6,192 nt of DNA from Phycisphaerales bacterium. Lineage in GTDB: Bacteria > Planctomycetota > Phycisphaerae > Phycisphaerales > SM1A02. This document shows, in pieces, positions 1-5,490 of this stretch. Where the stretch lies: positions 1 through 6,192 of the forward strand of contig SKZB01000014.1 in NCBI GenBank assembly GCA_007127615.1, given 5' to 3'. The notes below the pieces were generated by a model. That model saw only the letters and a program-made list of their open reading frames with translations. It had not been told where the DNA came from and did not search any database. The first letter of the stretch is position 1. Each line of letters opens with the position of its first letter. Made by a program: the position numbers and the translations under genes.

Positions 1-1370
1 ATCTCCTTCGAGCCGCGAAGCAGGGTCCGCGGCTCATCCTTCCGGCCGAGGGCGTGCTGCCACCAGTCGCCGAACCCTTCATCGACCTCGCGTTCCTCGA
101 CGTACTGTTCAAGCACGGGCCGCAGCGTGGGGATGATTTCCTCGGTGCTCACCTTTTCCGCCAGCAGATCAACCAGCCGGTCGCCCGCGAGCCGCCCGCC
201 GCAGTAGACGTCGTACGATCCCGGGGCGCGGCCGACGAAGGCGATGTCCGCCGTATAGGGTCGGGCGCACCCGTTCGGGCAACCGGTCATGCGCACACCG
301 ATCTCATCCTCGCCGAGGCCGAGTTCATTCAGGACGCCTTCCAGTTCGGTGAGAATATCCGGCAGGGCGCGTTCGGCATCGGCGAGCGCGAGGCCGCACG
401 TCGGCAGGGCGGGGCAGGCCATGGCGTTGAGGCGCACCGCCGAGAGCTCCTCGTTGAGCGGCACGTTGTGCTCGCGCAGAATCTCGAGCAGGCGCTCCTT
501 CCGGCCGGCGGGGATATGCGTGAAGAGGAGATTCTGCTCCGCCGTGATCCGGACGTCGGCCTGTAGTTCGCGCACGACTTCGCGTGCGCCGGACAGTTTG
601 TTCACGCCGTCGGAGTCGCGCAGGCGGCCGTTCTCGACGTAGAGGCCGTAGGTCCACTGGCCATCGCCCTGATCGATCCAGCCGAGGTGGTTCTGGTGTA
701 CCAGCGGCCTCTGCCTGACGATCGGTTGCAGGGTAAACGGCGCACGGCGGTTGAACTCGTCCGTGAACCAATCCACGCCGAACTCTTCGATGGTGTACTT
801 CAACCGCGCGTGACGGCGGTCCTCACGGTTCCCGAAATCGCGGAAGATCTCGATCACGGTGCGAACGGCATCGACGGCCTGATCCGGCGCGATCGAACCG
901 ATGGGGGTCGCGAGTCGGGCGAAGGTATCGGCTTTGCGGTGGGTCATGCCGAGCCCGCCGCCGACGAGCAGGTTGTAGCCCTTCAGGGCGCGGGTGTCAT
1001 CATCGACGATGGCGATCAGACCGCAGTCCTGGGTATAGACATCGATACAGTTGTCATCCTGCATGGCGATGCCCACCTTGAACTTCCGCGGCAGATACAG
1101 CTTGCCGTAGAGCGGTTCGACCTCGAACTCATCCGGTTCCCCACCGTTCTGCGGCCGATCCTTCAGGAGCGGATCATCGTGGTCGAGCTTCTCACCATCG
1201 AGCCAGATGTCGTGGTACGCGCTGCTCCGGGGCGCAAGTTCGAGGGCAATGCGCTCCGCGGTTTTCTGAATGGCCGCGCGGGCCGGATCATCGTCAATGA
1301 CCGGACAGCACATCACGTTGCGCATCACGTCACCGCACGCCGCCAGGGTGGAGATCAGTTGTTCGTTCAT
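1..1370 (-). CDS. sir: Ferredoxin-type sulfite reductase, main catalytic part (downstream of an in-frame TAG, cut by window edge)
   Basis: This is the larger part of an assimilatory siroheme/[4Fe-4S] sulfite reductase, which reduces sulfite to sulfide with six electrons. I translated the minus strand from the TAG at 1383-1385 down to base 3 and found 460 codons without a stop. Numbering from the ATG at 1787 (TAG = codon 135), the cluster and siroheme cysteines are C458 and C464 (CPALPTC, C-x5-C) and C503 and C507 (TGCPNGC, C-x3-C). The sulfite-binding basic residues of the family are also visible: the Arg before NVMCCP and the two Lys of PRKFK. The true carboxyl end lies beyond base 1. The coordinates given start at the first ATG after the stop (1370), but its ribosome site is poor, and the natural protein is probably one chain with the upstream part. 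The family is certain. Sulfite is preferred over nitrite as substrate because of the cysH neighbour. Confidence 0.9.
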   Translation of the reverse strand, partial: MNEQLISTLAACGDVMRNVMCCPVIDDDPARAAIQKTAERIALELAPRSSAYHDIWLDGEKLDHDDPLLKDRPQNGGEPDEFEVEPLYGKLYLPRKFKVGIAMQDDNCIDVYTQDCGLIAIVDDDTRALKGYNLLVGGGLGMTHRKADTFARLATPIGSIAPDQAVDAVRTVIEIFRDFGNREDRRHARLKYTIEEFGVDWFTDEFNRRAPFTLQPIVRQRPLVHQNHLGWIDQGDGQWTYGLYVENGRLRDSDGVNKLSGAREVVRELQADVRITAEQNLLFTHIPAGRKERLLEILREHNVPLNEELSAVRLNAMACPALPTCGLALADAERALPDILTELEGVLNELGLGEDEIGVRMTGCPNGCARPYTADIAFVGRAPGSYDVYCGGRLAGDRLVDLLAEKVSTEEIIPTLRPVLEQYVEEREVDEGFGDWWQHALGRKDEPRTLLRGSKE

Positions 1371-1382
1371 GCCGCGGATGAG

Positions 1383-1385
1383 CTA
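1383..1385 (-). other. In-frame TAG codon inside the sulfite reductase gene
   Basis: Read on the minus strand the codons run GAC ATC AAA TAG CTC ATC CGC GGC ATG. Both sides are in the same frame and match one protein family. The stop falls in the linker after HGVIKGDIK, a place where homologues vary. TAG is one base from CAG, AAG, GAG, TCG, TTG, TGG, TAC and TAT codons. The four other main genes here end in TGA or TAA, never TAG, but four genes are too few to argue for recoding. Confidence 0.9.
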
Positions 1386-1787
1386 TTTGATGTCACCCTT
1401 GATCACGCCGTGGTACTGAATCGACTGGCGGGTGGTAAGCCGCATCTTGTCCTGGCCGTACTCCTGCGCGAGCGCGTCGAGCTGGAGGTACTGTTCGGCG
1501 GAGAGGATGCCCGCGGGAATCCGGGCCCGGATCATCAGGGTGTGTTCGCGGTCCTTCTTGGCGGCGCGGATGTCGCGGTCGTGTTGCTGGTAGATGCCGT
1601 GCGCCTTGAGCAGATTGAGATCCTTCTCTTCAAAGTGCGTGGCGTCGGGGCTCTCGAGCGTCTCGCCGATCCCGCCGCGCAGGTAACGGCCCTCCGCCTT
1701 GACCTTCTCGACCTTGGAGGGCTTTTCGGGAAGGCGTCGCGGCTCGGGTCGGCCGTTGTTGGATTCCGTTGACTGATTCTCTGCCAT
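1383..1787 (-). CDS. sir: Sulfite reductase amino-terminal part, ended by an in-frame TAG
   Basis: These 134 codons encode the amino-terminal ferredoxin-like half domain of the sulfite/nitrite reductase family, including the MIRARIP and TTRQSIQYHG segments that precede the siroheme domain. The same frame resumes directly after the TAG with LIRGMNEQLISTLAACGD, as in intact homologues, so this is one gene broken by one codon. I chose the ATG at 1787 because GGAG (CTCC at 1796-1799 on the plus strand) lies 8 nt upstream. An in-frame ATG at 1814 would add nine residues but has no visible ribosome site. The first 35 or so residues are polar and low in complexity, typical of this family's variable leader. 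The gene follows cysH with a gap of 79 nt on the same strand, so the two are probably co-transcribed. Confidence 0.85.
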   Translation of the reverse strand: MAENQSTESNNGRPEPRRLPEKPSKVEKVKAEGRYLRGGIGETLESPDATHFEEKDLNLLKAHGIYQQHDRDIRAAKKDREHTLMIRARIPAGILSAEQYLQLDALAQEYGQDKMRLTTRQSIQYHGVIKGDIK

Positions 1788-1795
1788 TGTGCGAA

Positions 1796-1799
1796 CTCC
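1796..1799 (-). promoter_or_regulatory. Ribosome binding site deciding the sulfite reductase start
   Basis: The minus strand reads GTGGAG followed by 8 nt and the ATG at 1787. The alternative in-frame ATG at 1814 is preceded by an A/T-rich stretch without any purine-rich match. This supports the shorter product. Confidence 0.6.
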
Positions 1800-1866
1800 A
1801 CTTTCTTCGCTCATGTCGTAAAATCGTGTTTGGTTTCTTTCGGTCCCGGCGATGTCGGCTCAACGC

Positions 1867-2595
1867 TCAGATGCCGTCACCGTGCAGGCCGCATTCCTTC
1901 TTCTCCTGTCCGGCCCACCGTCCGTCGCGGGAGTATTCCCACGGTCTGGTGCCGGGCACGGGTTTCGTGCAGTGGGTGCAGCCGACGGTGGGGTAGTCCT
2001 GATCGTGCAGTTCGTTGTACGGTAGATTGTGTTCAACCAGGTAGTCGTACACCTTTCGGCGCGACCAGGTGACGAGCGGGCAGATCTTCAGAAGCTGGTA
2101 CTGCCAGTTCCATTCAACGAGTTGCGTATTCCATCGGCTGGGCGACTGATCCCGCCGCAAAGATGCGAACCAGATATCCACGCCCTGAATCGCGCGGTGA
2201 AGCGGTTCGACCTTGCGGATCTTGCAGCACAGATCGGGATCTTCTTTCCACAGCTCCGGCCGGATCTCGCGGGCCTGGTCCTGTGCCGTCAACTGCGGCT
2301 CGACCGCCTCGAAGCGGAACTGCGGAAAGAGCGTGGTGAGCTTCTCCCGCAGGGCGTGGGTCTCGGCGAACAGGAATCCCGTATCGACGTAGATGACCCG
2401 GAGGTCGGGCACGCGCGGTTCGAGCAGATGCATGAGCACGATGCTTTCCATCCCGAACGAGGTGGTCATGGCCAACTCACGGTCCGAGAACCGATCGATC
2501 GCCCAGTCCACGACGGCGCGGGGACGGTTCTCCGGCGGCGGGGCCGGCGGCTGCCATTTCTCCAGTGAGACGGTGCGTGTCAACTGACGCGTCAT
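1867..2595 (-). CDS. cysH: Assimilatory APS reductase (adenylyl-sulfate reductase, iron-sulfur type)
   Basis: The 242-residue product reduces adenylyl sulfate to sulfite with thioredoxin or glutathione as donor in the cytoplasm. Visible features in order: the nucleotide-binding loop SFGMES at residues 46-51, YVDTGF at 69-74, the cysteine pair C123-C124 in DLCCKIRK, the C-x2-C pair C206/C209 in VGCTHCTK, and the catalytic C235 in the tail KKECGLH. The CC plus CxxC set binds a [4Fe-4S] cluster and marks APS reductases; E. coli type PAPS reductases lack it. Length is normal for the family. I chose the ATG at 2595 because AAGGA lies 10 nt upstream (2606-2610) and the protein then starts where homologues do. 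The frame stays open for 52 more codons upstream to 2751, but that stretch looks non-coding. The sulfite reductase gene follows 79 nt later, giving a sulfate-to-sulfide operon. Confidence 0.93.
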   Translation of the reverse strand: MTRQLTRTVSLEKWQPPAPPPENRPRAVVDWAIDRFSDRELAMTTSFGMESIVLMHLLEPRVPDLRVIYVDTGFLFAETHALREKLTTLFPQFRFEAVEPQLTAQDQAREIRPELWKEDPDLCCKIRKVEPLHRAIQGVDIWFASLRRDQSPSRWNTQLVEWNWQYQLLKICPLVTWSRRKVYDYLVEHNLPYNELHDQDYPTVGCTHCTKPVPGTRPWEYSRDGRWAGQEKKECGLHGDGI

Positions 2596-2656
2596 GGGTC
2601 GAATATCCTTCTCCGTAGATCGCCTCGCCGCCGATCGAACTGCAGCGATACCGTCG

Positions 2657-2682
2657 GATTCCCGGATCTTGCGGGGGGAATC
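2657..2682 (-). promoter_or_regulatory. Hairpin in the probable cysH leader
   Basis: GATTCCC at 2657-2663 pairs perfectly with GGGAATC at 2676-2682, leaving a 12-nt loop. It lies about 60 nt upstream of the cysH start. A 5-bp hairpin (GATCG at 2618-2622 with CGATC at 2632-2636) lies between it and the ribosome site. It may be a leader structure that affects expression, but I cannot tell it from chance in GC-rich DNA. Confidence 0.3.
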
Positions 2683-2722
2683 ATGGTCGCAGCGGCGAGT
2701 GCCCGATCGGAGCTCACGCTCT

Positions 2723-2744
2723 GATCGATTCGGACAGATCGATT
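2723..2744. repeat. Direct repeat of GATCGATT, 14-bp period
   Basis: GATCGATT occurs at 2723-2730 and 2737-2744. A third GATCGAT lies at 2831-2837. They may be binding sites beside the palindrome at 2750-2766, or simply reflect the GATCG bias of this genome. Confidence 0.3.
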
Positions 2745-2749
2745 TCGTC

Positions 2750-2766
2750 ATCGTCCTTCGGACGAT
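2750..2766. promoter_or_regulatory. Perfect 7-bp palindrome upstream of cysH (possible operator)
   Basis: ATCGTCC at 2750-2756 and GGACGAT at 2760-2766 are exact inverted repeats around TTC. On the minus strand a TTGAAA hexamer (2771-2776) sits just upstream, but there is no good -10 at the right distance. The symmetry would suit a dimeric regulator of the sulfur genes; this is inference only. Confidence 0.3.
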
Positions 2767-2787
2767 CGACTTTCAATTCTGTTGTGT

Positions 2788-2810
2788 GGGGAGGGCGTGC
2801 GGGGGGTGGG
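2788..2810 (+). other. G-quadruplex motif upstream of cysH
   Basis: The plus strand carries four G-runs (GGGG, GGG, GGGGGG, GGG) separated by loops of 1, 5 and 1 nt, which satisfies the usual G3+ N1-7 pattern. It is on the template strand for cysH, about 200 nt upstream of the start codon. Confidence 0.5.
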
Positions 2811-2884
2811 AATCGGCTGTCACCTGACCAGATCGATCAAAAGTGAACGCAACAACCCACCCTGGTACAGGTACACCAGTCCAT

Positions 2885-2920
2885 GTTCCGGCCCAGGTTC
2901 AAGTTCCGGACCAGGTTCCG
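2885..2920. repeat. Two imperfect 18-bp tandem units
   Basis: Units 2885-2902 and 2903-2920 match at 15 of 18 positions. Each begins GTTCCGG and contains CCAGGTTC. A further GTTCCGG begins at 2915 and GTTCCG at 2930. On the minus strand one frame reads a Pro-Glu-Pro-Gly repeat, but no gene is supported. Confidence 0.5.
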
Positions 2921-2930
2921 GCTTGCGGCG

Positions 2931-2983
2931 TTCCGTTCGGCCTCCGTGGCCGCGACATGGGCCGGGGCCTTCCGTGAACGGAA
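2931..2983. repeat. Nested inverted repeats, possible structured element
   Basis: TTCCGTTC at 2931-2938 is the exact inverse of GAACGGAA at 2976-2983. The right end also folds on itself: TTCCGT at 2970-2975 and ACGGAA at 2978-2983 with a 2-bp centre. Several GGCC blocks inside (for example 2939-2942 with 2966-2969) could extend the stem. The shape resembles extragenic palindromes or a small RNA, but there is no T-tract to call it a terminator. Confidence 0.4.
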
Positions 2984-3015
2984 TGTTTGGGCACGCGGGA
3001 ACGTCATCGCCCTTC

Positions 3016-3043
3016 AATGTAAGGCGCAAACCGATGCCGTCAA
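3016..3043 (-). promoter_or_regulatory. Candidate sigma70-like promoter facing cysH
   Basis: On the minus strand TTGACG (3038-3043) is followed after 16 bp by TACATT (3016-3021). The -35 is a 5/6 match and the -10 a 4/6 match to consensus. It would start transcription near 3009, leaving a leader of about 410 nt before cysH, so it may instead serve a small RNA or be chance. Confidence 0.3.
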
Positions 3044-3125
3044 GGAAATTCTGCGAAATCACCGCGGACAGGTCGCTCGGGAAAGACTGGGCAAGACGTC
3101 GACCGACGGCAGGTCAACCAACGCC

Positions 3126-4604
3126 TCAGGGCAGATCGACGCGGTAGACCGTGCCGTCGACCGGCCCCGCGCCCACATCATTGTTTCGGGAGCAGATGTA
3201 GAGCCAGCCGCGTTCATCGTCGATCGCCAGATCCGCGGCGGACGACCGTTTGCCGGTCAGTGCCGCCAGGTCGACGAACGGCGGCGCCGAAGTCGGCCGA
3301 TCCGATTGATCGTTACCGTAGAATGGCTTCGCCGGATCGGGCGTGATACGCCACACCCGGCCGGCCCGGGCCATGGCCACGTACAGGTTTCCTTCGGCAT
3401 CGAAGACCATATCGAACATGTCTCCGCTTCGGCCGCGCTCCACGCACCACGGTTCAAAGACCGCGATCAACTCTGCCGGCTCACCCGGAATGACATCGCC
3501 GTGTTCATCGATCGGCACGCGGTAGACGATCGAGCTCGTGCGCGAGCCGACGTAAAGATGTTCACCGTCTGAGGCCACGGTGCACGAGCCGAGCACTTCC
3601 AGATCGCGCTGCTGGATTCCGCCGTCGCCATCGGGCAAGCGAAATCTCAGGTGCGGGCCGAGCACCGGACGGCCGTTCGGCGGGCCGGCTTCGGGATTCT
3701 CACGAATCTCATCGAGGTCGTACTGCACCACGAGGTGATTATCCTTGCTCGCGGCGTACAGGTAACGTCCGACCACGGTGCAGCCGGTCGGACCATTGAG
3801 CCAGCCGTGGGGTGGTGCATTCTCGCGCGGATCGTGATGCGGGTAGTACTCGTTGGAGATCGCGCCGCCGAGCGCGTCCTCGGGAACGGACTCCGGATCG
3901 TGCTGATCGATAATGCGCCACTGCTGATCACGCAGATCAAAGCGGAGCAGGGAGTCGGTTGCGTGTTTGCGGAAGCGTCGCCCGCCGTCAAGCTCCGCGC
4001 CGCTGAACGCGCACAATATGATGTTGCGCGAGACGGGATCAAAGTTGAGTCCGCAGTACGGACGGGTCATGCGCGTGTTCTCTTCCGGCGGATCGGCGAA
4101 ATCATGCGGATAGAAGGGGGGGCGGGTGGCTTGCGCCAGGACGCGCCCGTTGCGGCGCACCGCTTCGCCGGCCGTTTCGCCCGGGATCACCGGTTCGCTG
4201 ACCTGGGGATCGAGCAGAAAGAGGTTTCCGCCCTGGTCATCGAACTCGGTCGGCACGCCGCCGCCGGAGCGGTGACGGCCGCGGGCCAGCACGATGACCT
4301 TTTCGCCAAATGCGACGATACCGCGCGGCCAGGGAACGACCGTGGAGATGCGCTCCAGCCGGACGGCGGTCGGGGCTTCGGAGCTCGCGGGCCGTTCGGG
4401 CACCAGGGCCCCGAAGTCAACGACCGATTCCGCCCGGACCCCGTGTCCGACCGGCGTCCGTACCAAGCTCAGCCCGCGCTCGAGTTTCTCTTCGCCGGTC
4501 ACCTCAGTGGCGGCGGTCGCCGCCGACAGCCCGAGGCCGGCAATGGAGATTGCAAAGACGGACAGAGCGCGACACAGCAAGATGAACCGTTTGATTTGAT
4601 ACAA
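3126..4604 (-). CDS. Secreted beta-propeller protein of unknown function
   Basis: The 492-residue product begins with a clear Sec signal peptide: KR at 5-6, a hydrophobic core through residue 27, and a likely cleavage near the AATAA at 28-32. There is no lipobox, so a soluble periplasmic or secreted protein is expected. The mature part has recurring propeller-blade strands: GNLFLLDP (126-133), GLNFDPVSRNIILCAF (185-200), DSLLRFDL (217-224), YLYAASKDNHLVVQYDL (281-297), HLYVGSRTSSIVYRVP (349-364), NLYVAMARAGRVWRI (406-420), and GWLYICSRNNDVGAGPVDGTVYRVDL (466-491). These resemble SMP-30/NHL/YVTN-type propellers, but I recognise no catalytic set and assign no reaction. The start is TTG at 4604, supported by GAAGGGG (4611-4617) 6 nt upstream and by the signal peptide directly after it; there is no usable ATG nearby. 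It appears to be a single-gene unit with its own promoter at 4683-4711. Confidence 0.85.
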   Translation of the reverse strand: MYQIKRFILLCRALSVFAISIAGLGLSAATAATEVTGEEKLERGLSLVRTPVGHGVRAESVVDFGALVPERPASSEAPTAVRLERISTVVPWPRGIVAFGEKVIVLARGRHRSGGGVPTEFDDQGGNLFLLDPQVSEPVIPGETAGEAVRRNGRVLAQATRPPFYPHDFADPPEENTRMTRPYCGLNFDPVSRNIILCAFSGAELDGGRRFRKHATDSLLRFDLRDQQWRIIDQHDPESVPEDALGGAISNEYYPHHDPRENAPPHGWLNGPTGCTVVGRYLYAASKDNHLVVQYDLDEIRENPEAGPPNGRPVLGPHLRFRLPDGDGGIQQRDLEVLGSCTVASDGEHLYVGSRTSSIVYRVPIDEHGDVIPGEPAELIAVFEPWCVERGRSGDMFDMVFDAEGNLYVAMARAGRVWRITPDPAKPFYGNDQSDRPTSAPPFVDLAALTGKRSSAADLAIDDERGWLYICSRNNDVGAGPVDGTVYRVDLP

Positions 4605-4610
4605 CGGGTT

Positions 4611-4617
4611 CCCCTTC
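4611..4617 (-). promoter_or_regulatory. Strong ribosome binding site for a TTG start
   Basis: GAAGGGG lies 6 nt upstream of TTG at 4604 on the minus strand. It decides the start of the propeller gene, which has no in-frame ATG before its signal peptide. Confidence 0.65.
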
Positions 4618-4633
4618 AGAATGTCTTGGGATC

Positions 4634-4662
4634 AAAAACTCGTGGTGAAAACATCACCCACG
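4634..4662 (-). terminator. Hairpin followed by T5: terminator or leader attenuator
   Basis: On the minus strand CGTGGGTG (4662-4655) pairs with CACCACG (4647-4641), with one bulged G and a 7-nt loop, followed by AG and TTTTT (4638-4634). It is about 140 nt past the BLUF stop, so it could end that transcript. However, the best promoter for the propeller gene lies upstream of it, which would place the hairpin inside that gene's leader. The stem is of moderate strength. Confidence 0.4.
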
Positions 4663-4670
4663 GCGCTCAC

Positions 4671-4700
4671 CCAACCACGCATGGTATAGGTTGGATGCGT
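4671..4700. repeat. Two interlocked 6-bp inverted repeats over the -10 box
   Basis: Five contiguous 6-bp blocks are seen: CCAACC (4671-4676), ACGCAT (4677-4682), the -10 complement GGTATA (4683-4688), GGTTGG (4689-4694) and ATGCGT (4695-4700). Block 1 is the exact inverse of block 4 and block 2 the exact inverse of block 5. As DNA this could be an operator; as RNA it has pseudoknot topology. Confidence 0.55.
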
Positions 4701-4711
4701 GATCTCGTCAA
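4683..4711 (-). promoter_or_regulatory. Sigma70-like promoter for the beta-propeller gene
   Basis: TTGACG (4706-4711) and TATACC (4683-4688) on the minus strand are separated by exactly 17 bp. The -35 matches 5/6 and the -10 matches 4/6 of consensus. Predicted start of transcription is near 4676, giving a leader of about 70 nt before the TTG start at 4604. Confidence 0.5.
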
Positions 4712-4738
4712 CTGTCGAGGAATCTCCAGCGTCGCTGA

Positions 4739-4755
4739 AGCGGTGCGGTACCGCT
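4739..4755. repeat. Small hairpin after the BLUF gene
   Basis: AGCGGT (4739-4744) and ACCGCT (4750-4755) form a perfect 6-bp stem with a 5-nt loop, about 50 nt after the BLUF stop. No T-tract follows on either strand, so it is not a standard intrinsic terminator; it could protect the 3' end of the mRNA. Confidence 0.3.
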
Positions 4756-4804
4756 GGGATCGGTGCGTTGCGTTCTTTGTGGAATCAACCGTAGCGTACG
4801 TGGG

Positions 4805-5293
4805 TTACCCCGCCCGGCGGGAAGCGCCGCCCCGGGGCGACTCCTTCGTCACGGCCTGGGTCCGAATGTTCCAGATGGCCTTCTGCAAGTCGGACTGATC
4901 CAGCCGCTCCATGCCGCGGTGGTGCAGCAGCGCATCGAGCAAAGGCACGATCGAGATCTCGTGGTGATCGTTGATCGCCTCGGGTTGATCCAGATTCATC
5001 ACTCCCATCCGCCAGGTCGCGACCAGACGATGGGTGCTTTCCTGCGCATGGATTTGACGAATGTCGTAGTGTCGCTGATCCGCCGCGATCCGTTCCATCA
5101 CCCGCTCAATGGAAACTGCCGGACCTTCCAGAAACTGAAGGAAGACGCCGGAGTGGTAGTAGAGCAGCCCCGAGATCCCGCACGCCTCGTTGAAGCGGCT
5201 CGCAGATGCCTGGATCTCGAGCAGCATGCGGTCATTGACCAGGCCGATGGCCAGGCTCCGGTAAAGAATCTGCTTGAGTTTTTCTTCGCTCAT
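4805..5293 (-). CDS. Short BLUF-domain blue-light photoreceptor
   Basis: The 162-residue protein is a stand-alone BLUF domain that binds FAD and senses blue light. The domain fills about residues 5-100: LKQILYRSLA, then NEACGISGLLYYHSGVFLQFLEGP, then DQRHYDI and WRMGVM. The flavin-pocket residues are all present and keep a constant offset of 10 from AppA of Rhodobacter: Y11 (Y21), N35 (N45), Q53 (Q63), W94 (W104) and M96 (M106). The photocycle should therefore work. Residues 101-162 form a short tail, as in PixD or BlrB type short BLUF proteins, with no fused enzyme domain, so the signal must pass to a separate partner. The ATG at 5293 has only a weak ribosome site but overlaps the stop of a small upstream frame (ATGA), which suggests coupled translation. 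Function is firm for light sensing; the target is unknown. Confidence 0.93.
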   Translation of the reverse strand: MSEEKLKQILYRSLAIGLVNDRMLLEIQASASRFNEACGISGLLYYHSGVFLQFLEGPAVSIERVMERIAADQRHYDIRQIHAQESTHRLVATWRMGVMNLDQPEAINDHHEISIVPLLDALLHHRGMERLDQSDLQKAIWNIRTQAVTKESPRGGASRRAG

Positions 5294-5427
5294 ATCAGCA
5301 CTCGGTCATGGAGCGTTGGACGGTGAAACGTTCGCGCCCGACTCAGGTCGGCCCGATTGCGTCGGGTCATGAGTTCCTCGTCCGCCTCGGCAGCACGATC
5401 GCCACCGTTCGGCCCACCAACGATCAT
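5290..5427 (-). CDS. Possible 45-residue small ORF overlapping the BLUF start
   Basis: This small frame starts at ATG 5427 (or, shorter, ATG 5370 behind a GAGGA sequence with 4 nt spacing) and stops with TGA at 5290-5292, sharing ATGA with the BLUF start. The product begins MIVGGPNGG and is rich in Arg and acidic residues, without a membrane segment. I do not recognise it. There is a faint likeness of MIVGGPNGG to the start of P-loop proteins of the zeta-toxin type, and of the middle part to a helix of that family, but it is far too short and lacks the GKS/T of a real P-loop. It may be a leader peptide, a remnant of a larger gene, or chance in GC-rich DNA. Confidence 0.3.
   Translation of the reverse strand: MIVGGPNGGDRAAEADEELMTRRNRADLSRARTFHRPTLHDRVLI
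5338..5366. repeat. Two adjacent small hairpins between the EEP and BLUF genes
   Basis: CCGAC (5338-5342) pairs with GTCGG (5347-5351), and CCCGA (5352-5356) pairs with TCGGG (5362-5366). The outer arms can also pair with each other (CCCGAC with GTCGGG), so alternative folds are possible. No T-tract is present. They lie inside the small ORF. Confidence 0.3.
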
Positions 5428-5490
5428 CGGCCCGCCGTTTTGACACGGTTATCATCCCTGATCTCTTGCCCGTCTCGGTCGCGGATCAGC

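Larger units (their letters stand above)
2596..3125. other. 530-base region without a convincing gene, upstream of cysH and downstream of the propeller gene
   Basis: This stretch should hold the cysH promoter and leader and the 3' end of the propeller transcript. It is crowded with short symmetrical elements, listed separately: hairpins at 2657-2682, 2750-2766 and 2862-2879, direct repeats at 2723-2744, a G-quadruplex motif at 2788-2810, an 18-bp tandem repeat at 2885-2920, and nested inverted repeats at 2931-2983. An 80-codon frame at 2820-3062 (minus, GTG start) has no ribosome site and is Pro/Gly/Glu rich mainly because of the tandem repeat; I do not accept it as a gene. I see no tRNA, no clear terminator and no recognised riboswitch. 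Confidence 0.6.

Noticed and set aside
687..1772. Long plus-strand frame opposite the sulfite reductase gene
   Set aside because: It lies entirely antisense to a gene with clear homology and conserved catalytic motifs; the long open frame comes from GC-rich codon bias.
2640..2735. SAM or SAH riboswitch upstream of cysH
   Set aside because: Short pieces such as ATCAGAG and GCTGCGACC recall these classes, but the conserved core motifs and stems do not appear in the right order.
2596..2751. 52-codon amino-terminal extension of cysH
   Set aside because: Open but low in coding character, Arg/Ser rich; the ATG at 2595 has AAGGA upstream and gives the normal family length.
2820..3062. 80-codon minus-strand frame in the intergenic region
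   Set aside because: GTG start without a ribosome site; its Pro/Gly/Glu-rich centre is just the translation of the 18-bp tandem repeat; no recognisable domain.
3060..3125. Intrinsic terminator after the propeller gene
   Set aside because: Only 4-bp pairings near GACC/GGTC were found and no T-tract follows on the minus strand.
3651..4898. 415-codon plus-strand frame opposite the propeller gene
   Set aside because: It runs antisense through the propeller gene, the intergenic promoter and into the BLUF gene. The minus strand has signal peptide, blades and ribosome site, so this is a shadow.
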